A stretch of DNA of 64,000 bases, taken from NCBI GenBank assembly GCA_032622095.1, contig CP136062.1, positions 53,418,849 through 53,482,848 of the forward strand, given 5' to 3'. Of the stretch, positions 12,471 through 22,988 are shown piece by piece (within the stretch, counting starts at the first letter, position 1; every line of letters begins with the position of its first letter). The DNA is from Siphonodentalium dalli. Lineage: Eukaryota; Mollusca; Scaphopoda; Gadilida; Siphonodentaliidae. A model generated the notes under the pieces. It searched no databases and was not told the origin of the DNA. It saw only the letters and a program-made list of their open reading frames with translations. The position numbers and the translations under genes were made by a program.

Positions 12471-15400
12471 TGACCGGTGGATAATATGAGAACCTCCTTC
12501 GCATATGACCGGTAAATAATATGTTCATATGAGAACCTCCACCGCGTATGACCAGTGGATAATATGAACCTCCACTGCGTATGACCGGCAGATAATATGT
12601 TCATATGAGAACCTCCACCGCGTATGACCGAAGGATAATATGTTCATATGAGAACCTCCACTGCGTATAACCGGTGGATAATATGTTCATATGAGAACCT
12701 CCCCTACGTATGACCGGTGGATAATATGAACCTCCACCGTGTATGACCGGCAGATAATATGTTCATATCAGAACGTCCCCCACATATGACCGAAGGATAA
12801 TATGAGAACTTCCCTCGCGTATGACCGGCGGATAATATGAACCTCCACCGCGTATGACCGGCAGATAATATGTTCATAAGAGAACCTCCACCGCGTATGA
12901 CCGGCGGATAATATGTTCATATGAGAACCTCCACTGCATATGACCAGTGGATAATATGTTCATATGAGAACCTCCCCTACGTATGACCGGTGGATAATAT
13001 GAACCTCCACCGTGTATGACCGGCGGATAATATGTTCATATCAGAACCTCCCCCACATATGACCGAAGGATAATATGAGAACTTCCCTCGCGTATGATCG
13101 GCGGATAATATGAACCTCCACCGCGTATGACCGGCGGATAATATGTTCATATGAGAACCTCCCCAACGTATGACCGGAGGATAATATGAGAACCTCCCTC
13201 GCGTATGACCGGTGGATAATATGAGAACCTCCCTCGCGTATGACCGGCAGATAATATGAACCTCCACCACGTATGACCGGCGGATAATATGTTCATATGA
13301 GAACCTCCCCAATGTATGACCGGAGGATAATATGAGAACCTCCCTCGCGTATGACCGGTGGATAATATGAGAACCTCCCTCGCGTATGACCGGCGGATAA
13401 TATGAACCTCCACCGCGTATGACCGGCGGATAATATGTTCATATCAGAACCTCCCCCACATATGATCGGAGGATAATATGAGAACTTCCCTCGCATATGA
13501 CCGGCAGATAATATGAACCTCCACCGCGTATCACCGGCGGATAATATGTTCATATGAGAACTTCCACCGCGTATGACCGGTGGATAATATGAACCTCCAC
13601 TGCGTATGACCAGCGAATAATATGTTCATATCAGAAGCTCCCCCACGTATGACCGGAGGATAATATGAGAACCTCCCTCGCGTATGACCGGCGGATAATA
13701 TGAACCTCCACCGCGTATGACCGGCAGATAATATGTTCATATGAGAACCTCCCCTATGTATGACCGGAGGATAATATGAGAACCTCCCACGCGTATGACC
13801 GGTGGATAATATGAGAACCTCCCTCGCATATGACCGGCAGATAATATGAACCTCCACCACGTATGACCAGCGGATAATATGTTCATATGAGAACCTCCCC
13901 AATGTATGACCGGAGGATAATATGAGAACCTCCCTCGCGTATGACCGGTGGATAATATGAGAACCTCCCTCGCATATGACCGGCGGATAATATGAACCTC
14001 CACCGCGTATGACCGGCGGATAATATGTTCATATCAGAACCTCCCCCACATATGATCGGAGGATAATTTGAGAACTTCCCTCGCGTATGACCGGCAGATA
14101 ATATGAACCTCCACCGCGTATGACCGGCGGATAATATGTTCATATGATAACTTCCACCGCGTATGAACGGTGGATAATATGAACCTCCACTGCGTATGAC
14201 CGGCGAATAATATGTTCATATCAGAACCTCCCCCACGTATGACCGGAGGATAATATGAGAACCTCCCTCGCGTATGACCGGCGGATAATATGAACCTCCA
14301 CCGCGTATGACCGGCGGATAATATGTTCATATGAGAACTTCCACCGCGTATGACCGGTGGATAATATGAACCTCCACTGCGTATGACCGGCGAATAATAT
14401 GTTCATATCAGAACCTCCCCCACGTATGACCGGAGGATAATATGAGAACCTCCCTCGCGTATGACCGGCGGATAATATGAACCTCCACCGCGTATGACCG
14501 GCAGATAATATGTTCATATGAGAACCTCCCCTATGTATGACCGGAGGATAATATGAGAACCTCCCACGCGTATGACCGGTGGATAATATGAGAACCTCCC
14601 TCGCATATGACCGGCAGATAATATGAACCTCCACCACGTATGACCAGCGGATAATATGTTCATATGAGAACCTCCCCAATGTATGACCGGAGGATAATAT
14701 GAGAACCTCCCTCGCGTATGACCGGTGGATAATATGAGAACCTCCCTCGCATATGACCGGCGGATAATATGAACCTCCACCGCGTATGACCGGCGGATAA
14801 TATGTTCATATCAGAACCTCCCCCACATATGATCGGAGGATAATTTGAGAACTTCCCTCGCGTATGACCGGCAGATAATATGAACCTCCACCGCGTATGA
14901 CCGGCGGATAATATGTTCATATGAGAACTTCCACCGCGTATGAACGGTGGATAATATGAACCTCCACTGCGTATGACCGGCGAATAATATGTTCATATCA
15001 GAACCTCCCCCACGTATGACCGGAGGATAATATGAGAACCTCCCTCGCGTATGACCGGCGGATAATATGAAACTCCACCGCGTATGACCGGCAGATAATA
15101 TGTTCATATGAGAACCTCCCCTATGTATGACCGGAGGCTAATATGAGAACCTCCCTCACGTATAACCGGTGGATAATATGAGAACCTCCCTCGCGTATGA
15201 CCGGCGGATAATATGTTCATATGAGAACCTCCCCATTTTATGACCGGAGGATAAATGAGAACTTCCCTCGCGTATGACCGGTGGATAAAATTAACCTCCA
15301 CCACGTATGACCGGCGGATAATATGTTCATATGAGAACCTCCCCAATGTATGACCGGAGGATAATATGAGAACCTCCCTCGCGTATGACCGGTGGATAAT

Positions 15401-16693
15401 ATGAGAACTTCCCTCGCGTATGACCGGCGGATAATATGAACCTCCACCGCGTATGACCGGCGGATAATATGTTCATATGAGAACTTCCACCGCGTATGAC
15501 CGGTGGATAATATGAACCTCCACTGCGTATGACCGGCGAATAATATGTTCATATCAGAACCTCCCCCACGTATGACCGGAAGATAATATGAGAACCTCCC
15601 TCGCGTATGACCGGCGGATAATATGAACCTCCACCGCGTATGACCGGCAGATAATATGTTCATATGAGAACCTCCCCTATGTATGACCGGAGGCTAATAT
15701 GAGAACCTCCCTCGCATATAACCGGTGGATAATATGAGAACCTCCCTCGCGTATGACCGGCGGATAATATGTTCATATGAGAACCTCCCCATCGTATGAC
15801 CGGAGGATAATATGAGAACTTCCCTCGCGTATGACCGGTGGATAAAATGAACCTCCACCGCGTATGACCGGCAGATAATATGTTCATATCAGAACCTCCC
15901 CCGCGTATGACTGGAGGATAATATGAAAACTTCCCTCGCGTATGACCGGCAGATAATATGAACCTCCACCGCGTATGACCGGCAGATAATATGTTCATAT
16001 GAGAACCTTCCCTATGTATGACCGGAGGATAATATGAGAACCTCCCTCGCATATGACCGGTGGATAATATGAGAACCTCCCTCGCGTATGACCGGCGGAT
16101 AATATGTTCATATGAGAACCTCCACCGTGTATGACCGGCGGATAATATGTTCATATGAGAACCTCCCCTACGTATGACCGGTGGATAATATGAACCTCCA
16201 CCGTGTATGACCGGCGGATAATATGTTCATATCAGAACCTCCCCCACATATGACCGAAGGATAATATGAGAACTTCCCTCGCGTATGACCGGCGGATAAT
16301 ATGTTCATATGAGAACCTCCCAACGTATGACCGGAGGATAATATGAGAACCTCCCTCGCGTATAACTGGTGGATAATATGAGAACCTCCCTCGCGTATGA
16401 CCGGCGGTTAATATGTTCATATGAGAACCTCCCCATCGTATGACCGGAGGATAATATGAGAACCTCCTTCGCGTATGACCGGTGGATAATATGAACCTCC
16501 ACCGCGTATGACCGGCAGATAATATGTTCATATCAGAACTTCCCCCGCGTATGACTGGAGGATAATAAGAAAACTTCCCTCGCGTATGACCGGCGGATAA
16601 TATGAACCTCCACCGTGTATGACCGGCGGATAATATGTTCATATGAGAACCTCCCCCGCGTATTACTGGCAGATAATATGAAAACTTCACCGC
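12471..16693 (-). repeat. Minisatellite core, long minus-oriented block
   Basis: More than 100 units of a ~33 bp core (CCTCCACCGCGTATGACCGG then GGATAATAT), joined by three alternative linkers. The join TAT-GAA-CC gives 33 bp units. TAT-GAGAA-CC gives 35 bp units. TAT-GTTCATATGAGAA-CC gives 43 bp units and contains an ATATG/CATAT palindrome. Linker type goes together with the variant bases after CCTCC (ACCGCG, CTCGCG, CCCACA and others), so the array has higher-order structure. Long minus-strand frames (up to 164 codons, peptides like LSAGHTRG) arise from the repeat itself and are not supported as proteins. Confidence 0.85.
13550..15103. repeat. 777-bp higher-order tandem duplication within the satellite
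   Basis: Positions 13550-14326 and 14327-15103 align at a fixed offset of 777 bp with only a few differences. For example, the block at 13741 recurs at 14518. Similar but less exact correspondence at about 590 bp (13147 to 13737) indicates earlier rounds of segmental amplification. Confidence 0.8.
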
Positions 16694-17682
16694 ATATATG
16701 AATGGCGGACACATAAGTTTTTAAGTCTATAAACACTATTTGATTTGAATATTCTTTTGAATAGTCTTACCATTGACATATTCATTCGTTCAAACCAGTT
16801 GATCTATTTTGTAACTTGGCTTTTAGTCGCTGGGCTCCGGCATCTGGGCTTTTAGTCACAATGAAATAAAAATAAGTGCGAATATCTTGGAGCGAATTTC
16901 TGCAACAATTTCACCGCCTGGTGGACCCATTTGGAAAAAAATACATTCCCTGTGTCTAATTCTCCATTTTTATATACTATACGCACCATTATATTGAATA
17001 TACCGGCTGAAATCGATCCTGTAATTGTAAACATCGAGTCTATTTTTAGCTGTTTTATCGGAGCGTGTTTGCGTGTTCGCTATTACAATATTCGCACTAA
17101 AACAGCCATATTGTAGCTAAAAACAAATGCACAGTATTCCACTGCGTTATTTGATACCTAAAACTTGTTGTTTGCTAGTGTATTCTTCGAGAAATCTAAA
17201 TTCTAAACATTAATGTCGAACGCAGTTTTTTTCGTGTTTGTGGCATTTTATGTTAGGTCAGTTGTCGACCGGATAATGTAACTTCCGGTGTCCGGTCAGT
17301 GGCGGGGTTAATATGTGTGGATAGGGCGAATGTGGGCCTTTCGTTAGACACCAAAAGTAGCCCTCCATGCGCTGTATTCCTCGAGCTATCGGCCGTCCCA
17401 CGCAATTTGAAAATCCTGTCCCGCAGATTGTCATGCTATCTCAAATTCCACCCCATGTTAGGTCAGTTGTCGATCAAATAATGCAACTTCTGGTGTTTGG
17501 TTAGTGGCGGGGTTAATATGTTTGGATAGGGCGAACGTGTGCCTTTCGTTAGACACCAAAATGAGCCCCCCTACGCCCTGTATTCCTCGAGATATTGGCC
17601 GTCCCACGCAATTTGAAATTCTGTCCCGCAGATTGTCGTTTTGTCCCATATCCCATCCCATCCCGCAGATTGTCATGTCCCC
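16694..17682 (-). repeat. Right inverted arm of the foldback element
   Basis: This is the reverse complement of 11172-12160 and includes the same subterminal duplication (near 17253-17460 and 17460-17670). The arms agree closely throughout, including the outermost bases. This suggests recent mobility or gene conversion between the arms. Confidence 0.8.
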
Positions 17683-17688
17683 AGGGAT
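17683..17688 (+). other. Candidate target-site duplication, right copy
   Basis: AGGGAT directly follows the terminal CCCC of the right arm and matches 11166-11171. Confidence 0.65.
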
Positions 17689-18390
17689 GTGTGAATGCAT
17701 CCGAGCCGGCAGGTTATAGTCTGTTTTTACAATGCGTGACTAGTGATCCCATCGCCACAAGCAGTGTTTGTTTAAGCAAAGTGTAGACCAAACTTACCGG
17801 CAATGACTGTATATCACGATATGAACTCTTGTCACTGAAAACAACTCAAGTGAGTGATTTCCAGATATAATCATGTTCTAACGCTAACATATAAATTACA
17901 GAAGCTCACAACTACGACAATTAAGACAGAAACCAGCTCCGTCTCCCTTTATTTTAGGAGAAAAGCCACAAAGAAAGAAGAAACACAAAAGAAAATAATT
18001 ATAAAAAATGTATAACAATGCTCTTTTTTTTCTTCATGATTCCAATAAAGGCAATACAATGAGGGGTGAAGGAAAGTGCCGGTGGTTGCACTTTCTTTGA
18101 ATCATAGCACATATGTCCTATACAATGGAGATAATAGCTCGGTAGCGAGCTAAATTTTGTGCCCCTCTCCTCATCCCTGACGGGGACGACGCCACAATGC
18201 AACATATGTATCCCTAAACCACAGCATGATACTCTTACATATACCACGGAGATGACCAAATATAAGTTTGTTAGAAACCGCCAACAATAAAAGTGTGCAT
18301 TAACTCTGAGGCAATTTTTACCACCGTCCCTGATTCGAGCGGTGTGCCATTTATGTATCTATAAACGAAGTATTACAATTCTATGTACTA
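17689..18390. other. Non-coding, nothing recognised
   Basis: The minus-strand frame 17999-18259 has no domain or codon character that I recognise. No repeat unit was found. Confidence 0.4.
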
Positions 18391-18440
18391 GAGACCTTTC
18401 TCAAAATCACGAATACGATTACGGATGGAAATATCACACC
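18391..18440 (+). repeat. Solo end of the 29776-31534 inverted-repeat family
   Basis: GAGACCTTTC followed by a TCAAAATCACGAATACGATT block and ACGGATGG closely matches both termini of the element at 29776-31534. No matching second end is seen nearby, so this is a truncated or solo terminus. Confidence 0.6.
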
Positions 18441-19480
18441 AGTATACGGCCAAAATTAGATTTTTACGCAAGGGGGTTCTTATGTGAGACGTAATATACC
18501 CCACTCAGTTAATTATGTGCAGATGTGTCAATAATTAGCTTAGGGACGCTCTAACATTCTCCGTTCTTACAGAATTACCTGTTATCAATAAAATATGTTG
18601 TTGTAACTGGGATATGGAAGCCTAAACATATCTGTAATCAATGAAACAGCATCTCTGGACACCCCTGTCCGTACACGATTTATATCGGGTCACATTAAGA
18701 TCAATTAGAAAATTGTAAAGTCGTTATCAAAAATATGTAATTTTTCGACCAAAACGTGTTTGGGGGAGGTGTAGCTAAAATCAAGTATCTCGCAATCTGT
18801 TCAAACTTTCTGTTAACTACTTTATCCGTATGCTTGCTAGATAACTACTGCACCGCATTGATTAAATATGTTGGCGTTATTATAATATACGTTTAAATGC
18901 AGCAGAAAATAAATGATTCGGCTCCAAATGGCAGGAAAATCCAAATTTACCAACACTTTTTCCTATAAAGTAGAGGTATGGTATGATGTGGCAATATTAA
19001 CACAAACAATCTTGGCAAATAAGTTAGAACTTCGCCACATCGTTCGCCTGACCAAAATCGTTAATTTCTGGAAAAAGTGACTGGTGGGTATCTTTCATCG
19101 TCGATTTGACAATAGCCACCACCATTCCGATATTTTTCACTATCAATTTCGTGAACAATATATGTTTCAACTTGTTCTACTGTGGGTAGGGGTACCCAAC
19201 CACTTTTGGCGTTTGGTCGCTGCGCTATTTAGTCTCAGTATATTATAATATTACTCGACATAAGCCAGGGGCCCGTGTATGTGCTTATGGGTGACGCATA
19301 TTGGGAGGGGGCCAAGTTACAAGCCCTTGTGGTTCTCGAGATGCGTACTTCAGGTAGGACGTTGAAAAAATCCTGAGCTCGATTTTGGTGGAAAAACTTA
19401 ATTAAAACATGTATTTGGCGCCTGAACGAAAATATCAATAATGACGACTGAATTCTAAACAACTAACAGAACAATTGACG
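18441..19480. other. Non-coding stretch upstream of the LINE
   Basis: No host gene is recognised. The last part may be LINE 5' UTR; the exact 5' end of the element cannot be placed from one copy. Confidence 0.4.
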
Positions 19481-19573
19481 ACAAAATGGTGAACTTTATC
19501 TCTAAAACTACATGAACAATATGTTAACTTTCCCATTGTCGTGCTACACGTGATAAATAGTACCTATCCAGCG

Positions 19574-20623
19574 ATGGCTTTGCAGACACCTGTGCCGGAA
19601 AAAATAAGCTTTGAAATTCCTACCAACAACAATATAAGCATGTCTGACTCTGAACTCCCCGAATATACTTTGGAAAACTCACAATCAAATAAGATAGTAA
19701 TTCGAAAACGAAAAAACAAAGTTGATGAATCACCTTTGGAACGTTCACAAAGACTAAGAAGATTTTCAACCAATGACATTGAATCTAACGATGACGATAG
19801 TGACTCAAACTTAGGTGCTTATTCTGATAGACCAAAATCACAAGTTTCCAACCTAGATTCTCAACAGTCAAACTTCGATGAATATTTGGCGAGCTCCTCG
19901 TGCAAAAAGAAATTATCGGATATATGTGAAACAACTTTATTGCCAAAACTTGAAGATCATATAAAACAACTCATAGAATCAAAACTCTACAACATTGTAA
20001 ACTCTGCTATTGAATCAGCATTACAAAATGCGTTACAAAATCTCCCCAAAACACTGGACGCAGCAATCAGTAAATCTCTCGAGACATCTCACCAAGATGT
20101 AATCACTCTAAAACAAGAAATGACGGGAGTGCAGAAAGAAGTGAAAAATCTACGTGACATGAATCAAGTCCTTCTGAATAAGATTCGTGACCTGGAACTC
20201 AATAACAATGAAAAAAACGAAAGACTCGAACAACACGGACGTGGAAACACTCTACGATTCTTGAACTTTCCAGTGCCAGATAATATTAAATTTCCATGGA
20301 AAATTAACACAAGATCTCTTGTGATAAAGTTCTGTAAGGAAAAACTGTTCATTGATATTAAGCCTCACGACATAGACAAATCACATCCCTTGGGAAGGAT
20401 TAGACTCATCACCCGCAAGTCGCACTCTTCGGATACTAGTTCTACCGGGACTGAAAACAATAACACTGTGCCTAACAAATCTGCACAAACAAGAGTGATA
20501 AATTTAATAGTTAGATTCACCACTTATTACACCAGAGAAACTATCTTCAAAGTAAAAAAAAATCTAAGAGGAAAGTCAAGTGTGGTAATAGTTGAAGACT
20601 TAACCTATCTCGGCAGGCTGTGA
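19574..20623 (+). CDS. LINE ORF1 protein, frameshifted near the C-terminus
   Basis: This is the nucleic-acid-binding ORF1 product of the LINE, expected to coat its RNA. I prefer the ATG at 19574 (MALQTP...) to the upstream GTG at 19541; the protein is then 349 residues. The N-terminal third is acidic and Ser-rich with a basic RKRKN patch. A predicted coiled coil covers roughly residues 175-220, followed by LEQHGRGNTLRF, which resembles the L1-ORF1-type RRM start. The C-terminal region ends IVEDLT, normally followed by an Arg/Lys-rich helix. Here the frame ends in LGRL. A one-base shift near 20613 reopens a frame that reads on as a basic, ORF1-like tail to about 20795, with a second shift near 20690. 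The protein is therefore probably truncated. Confidence 0.75.
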   Translation: MALQTPVPEKISFEIPTNNNISMSDSELPEYTLENSQSNKIVIRKRKNKVDESPLERSQRLRRFSTNDIESNDDDSDSNLGAYSDRPKSQVSNLDSQQSNFDEYLASSSCKKKLSDICETTLLPKLEDHIKQLIESKLYNIVNSAIESALQNALQNLPKTLDAAISKSLETSHQDVITLKQEMTGVQKEVKNLRDMNQVLLNKIRDLELNNNEKNERLEQHGRGNTLRFLNFPVPDNIKFPWKINTRSLVIKFCKEKLFIDIKPHDIDKSHPLGRIRLITRKSHSSDTSSTGTENNNTVPNKSAQTRVINLIVRFTTYYTRETIFKVKKNLRGKSSVVIVEDLTYLGRL

Positions 20624-20795
20624 TGGAATCATTATTCAACTTGAAGAAGTCATCTGACATTCATTCTTGTTGGTCCAATGAAGGAAAATCTTCTTCAAAC
20701 TGAAAGAGGACTCTAAAAAGACCATCGTCGACATCAACAAACCTGTTGATGACCAAATTAAGGCCGTCAAATTGTCAGCAGAACAAACTAAATGA
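20624..20795 (+). pseudogene. Displaced C-terminal tail of LINE ORF1
   Basis: Beyond the premature stop, a shifted frame starting around 20614 and a further shift near 20690 encode a Lys-rich segment ending at a TGA near 20793. This has the expected place and character of an ORF1 tail. It is an inference from frame continuity and is not confirmed by comparison with other copies. Confidence 0.5.
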
Positions 20796-21710
20796 ACCAC
20801 TTGTTATATTGATTCGAAACTTAAATTCAATATATTTTGCATTTGTAAATGAAGACAATGGAGCATTATTCAACATGTAGAAGTCATCAGACATTTATTC
20901 TTGTTATTCCTATCTCCTCCTTATGTTAAGGATTTATCCAACACCTTTTTTCTTTACTTTTTTGCCTATAGTTGAGGATAGTTGAGAATTTATTTCAGCA
21001 TATTTGTTGCATATGGTCATCACATCTCAATATATCCTGAACTGACTCTTCGACTTTTATGCCTACGTTTATGTACTCTACACTTGTTTTATCGAGTTTA
21101 ACAGCAGACACTCAGTCTCGTAGCCTTGTTTTACATATGAATTGGTGTTACTTAATCGTCCGATCTATCTAATTCATTTGGTATATTATTGCTCCACCAA
21201 ATTGAAATTGTTCGTTAACGTGTTAATCATATTTCCTTAGTATTAAATGTAAATACTAAGTATTAAGTGGTAGAAGAAATTATTATTATTATTTTTTTTT
21301 TTTTAAATATTTTCTATAAAATAAAAAAAAATAAACATTTTGTTTTTGTTTTTTTGTTGTTTTTTTTGTTGTTTTTTGTTGTTTTTTTGTTTTTTGCGCT
21401 GAAAATCCATTTATTCTCACTAATGGAAGTCCATTTAAATCGATGCCAAAATCTATCTTAGTATATGCTAGCTTCCACCTTCAAATCTTGAGCTCCGTCC
21501 ATTAAATGGCCATGCACCGTTGGCCTATTGTTGTATATATGTTATTTTTTGTATGTTATTTGTTTAATGTTTTAAAAGACAGAGATTGTCTTGAAACTTC
21601 CACCGCCACCACCCAATATTATCTTAAAGAGATGTGGTTCTCTGCTTTGGTGTTCTTCACTCGAAATATATTGATGCCCTTGTTAAATCTTGATCTAAAT
21701 ACCATTACTC
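20796..21710 (+). other. ORF1-ORF2 spacer of the LINE with homopolymer T tracts
   Basis: Non-coding. It contains a dense T/TTG tract at about 21280-21395. The first ~110 bases include a second copy of the ATTCAACxTGxAGAAGTCATC(T/A)GACAT block found at 20633-20662, here near 20868-20895, a small internal duplication. Confidence 0.55.
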
Positions 21711-22988
21711 ATGGGAGTTAGTATTGAACAATACCGGGCATCGATTGGCTGTTTTAATCTGGCTTGTTTCAATGGTATACATTCCCTGATAATTAAAGCT
21801 GCTAATTTGTCAATAAGTTTACCCATCAGGATTAAGACTATAAGATTTATACCTGTTATAGCATGTCTTCTGATTTTATGTGGAGATATTCACCAGAACC
21901 CCGGACCGACTTGTACATCCTTACAAGATGAAAAATATCTGTCAATCTTTCATTATAACATTAGGAGCATACGTAACAAACTAAATTCAGTTATAGATTA
22001 TATTAATGAATATGATGTCCTATGCTTTACTGAAACACACATAGACAGCTCTTATTCTTCCACTAATATTTCCCTTCCAAATTATACCGGTCCCATTAGA
22101 AATGATTTTTCTAGCCATGGTGGAGGAATTGCAGTCTATTTTGCTAACCACCTTGCTTTTCTACGCATCAACTTTTATGAGTTTGACTCCACTGTCATGT
22201 GGTTTAAATTGTTCTCAAAAGGCTCAAGTTATTTATTATGCATCTCCTACCGCTCCCAACAATTTTGTGACCCGCAGTATTGGGACCTCCTTGATTTGTC
22301 TATTGCCACTGCTCTTGATGAGAATCTTCCATTGATAATCTTAGGTGACTTAAATTCTGATGCTTTAGATCCCTCATCAAAAGTTAAAGAAATTACCGGT
22401 GCTTACCATCTTCGAAATCTAATAAATCTCCCAACACGCGTATCTAACACAACACAAACACTTCTGGACCCCATCTTTGTGAGCGACGAAATTGTTTCCT
22501 ATTATTCCGATGTAATGGACCTTAATGTCTCTGATCACTTAGCTGTTGTTGCCTACATTGCCTATGACTATAGAAAGCAGGGATCATTTTATCGAACAAT
22601 CTGGAATTATAAGTTAGCCAATTTTGATGGTGCAAAAGAAATGATAAGAAATTTTGAGTGGGCTGTCCTATTCAATTCAATTTCTGACCTAAATGAAGTA
22701 GTACTTACATTTACGGATAATATACCAACGAAAGAAGTACTCATTCGTACCAATGATAAACCATGGTTTAATTCAGAGATTAGAAGAGCTATTAGAAGTA
22801 GGGACCGTTTTCGGAAAAAAGCATTAAGTACATGCAGAGATCATGATTGGCAGAAATATCGAAAAGCCCGTAACTCAGTAAATAATGCAAAGAAATATGC
22901 CAAGTCAAAATTTAATGAAAAACTTCAAGATTCAATGAAATTGAACAACTCTTCAAAATTTTTTGGCATATTATCAAAGACCTGTTAG
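21711..22988 (+). CDS. LINE ORF2, 5' part: 2A-like leader and AP-endonuclease
   Basis: This is the N-terminal half of the retrotransposon polyprotein. Residues ~44-56 are hydrophobic, and residues 57-66 read CGDIHQNPGP, a 2A-like ribosome-skipping motif with His in place of the usual Glu. An APE-type endonuclease follows: YNIRSIRNK (~81-89), the catalytic-region TETH (Glu108), GGGIAVYF, GDLN (212-215) and SDH (274-276). These are the expected metal-binding and catalytic positions for nicking target DNA. The frame stops at 22988 after ILSKTC. The downstream reverse transcriptase lies in another frame, and the crossover is best placed at the A/T run near 22955-22963. ATG at 21711 is the only plausible start upstream of the 2A-like motif in this frame. 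Confidence 0.85.
   Translation: MGVSIEQYRASIGCFNLACFNGIHSLIIKAANLSISLPIRIKTIRFIPVIACLLILCGDIHQNPGPTCTSLQDEKYLSIFHYNIRSIRNKLNSVIDYINEYDVLCFTETHIDSSYSSTNISLPNYTGPIRNDFSSHGGGIAVYFANHLAFLRINFYEFDSTVMWFKLFSKGSSYLLCISYRSQQFCDPQYWDLLDLSIATALDENLPLIILGDLNSDALDPSSKVKEITGAYHLRNLINLPTRVSNTTQTLLDPIFVSDEIVSYYSDVMDLNVSDHLAVVAYIAYDYRKQGSFYRTIWNYKLANFDGAKEMIRNFEWAVLFNSISDLNEVVLTFTDNIPTKEVLIRTNDKPWFNSEIRRAIRSRDRFRKKALSTCRDHDWQKYRKARNSVNNAKKYAKSKFNEKLQDSMKLNNSSKFFGILSKTC

Larger units (their letters stand above)
11172..17682. mobile_element. Foldback-type element, ~1 kb inverted arms with satellite core
   Basis: The two ends are reverse complements that start GGGGACATGACAATCTG. The complementary arms run about 11172-12160 and 16694-17682, roughly 989 bp each. 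The hexamer AGGGAT lies immediately outside both ends (11166-11171 and 17683-17688), as expected for a target-site duplication. Between the arms is a 4.5 kb minisatellite. There is no transposase frame; the open frames seen are short or repeat-derived. The architecture fits foldback elements (FB of Drosophila, TU of sea urchin), but I cannot assign a superfamily from sequence alone. Confidence 0.8.

Noticed and set aside
12118-16736. Many overlapping frames of 60-164 codons with LSAGHTR/RSYAREV peptides
   Set aside because: They are translations of the minisatellite in several frames, appear on repeat period, and have no start context or domain.
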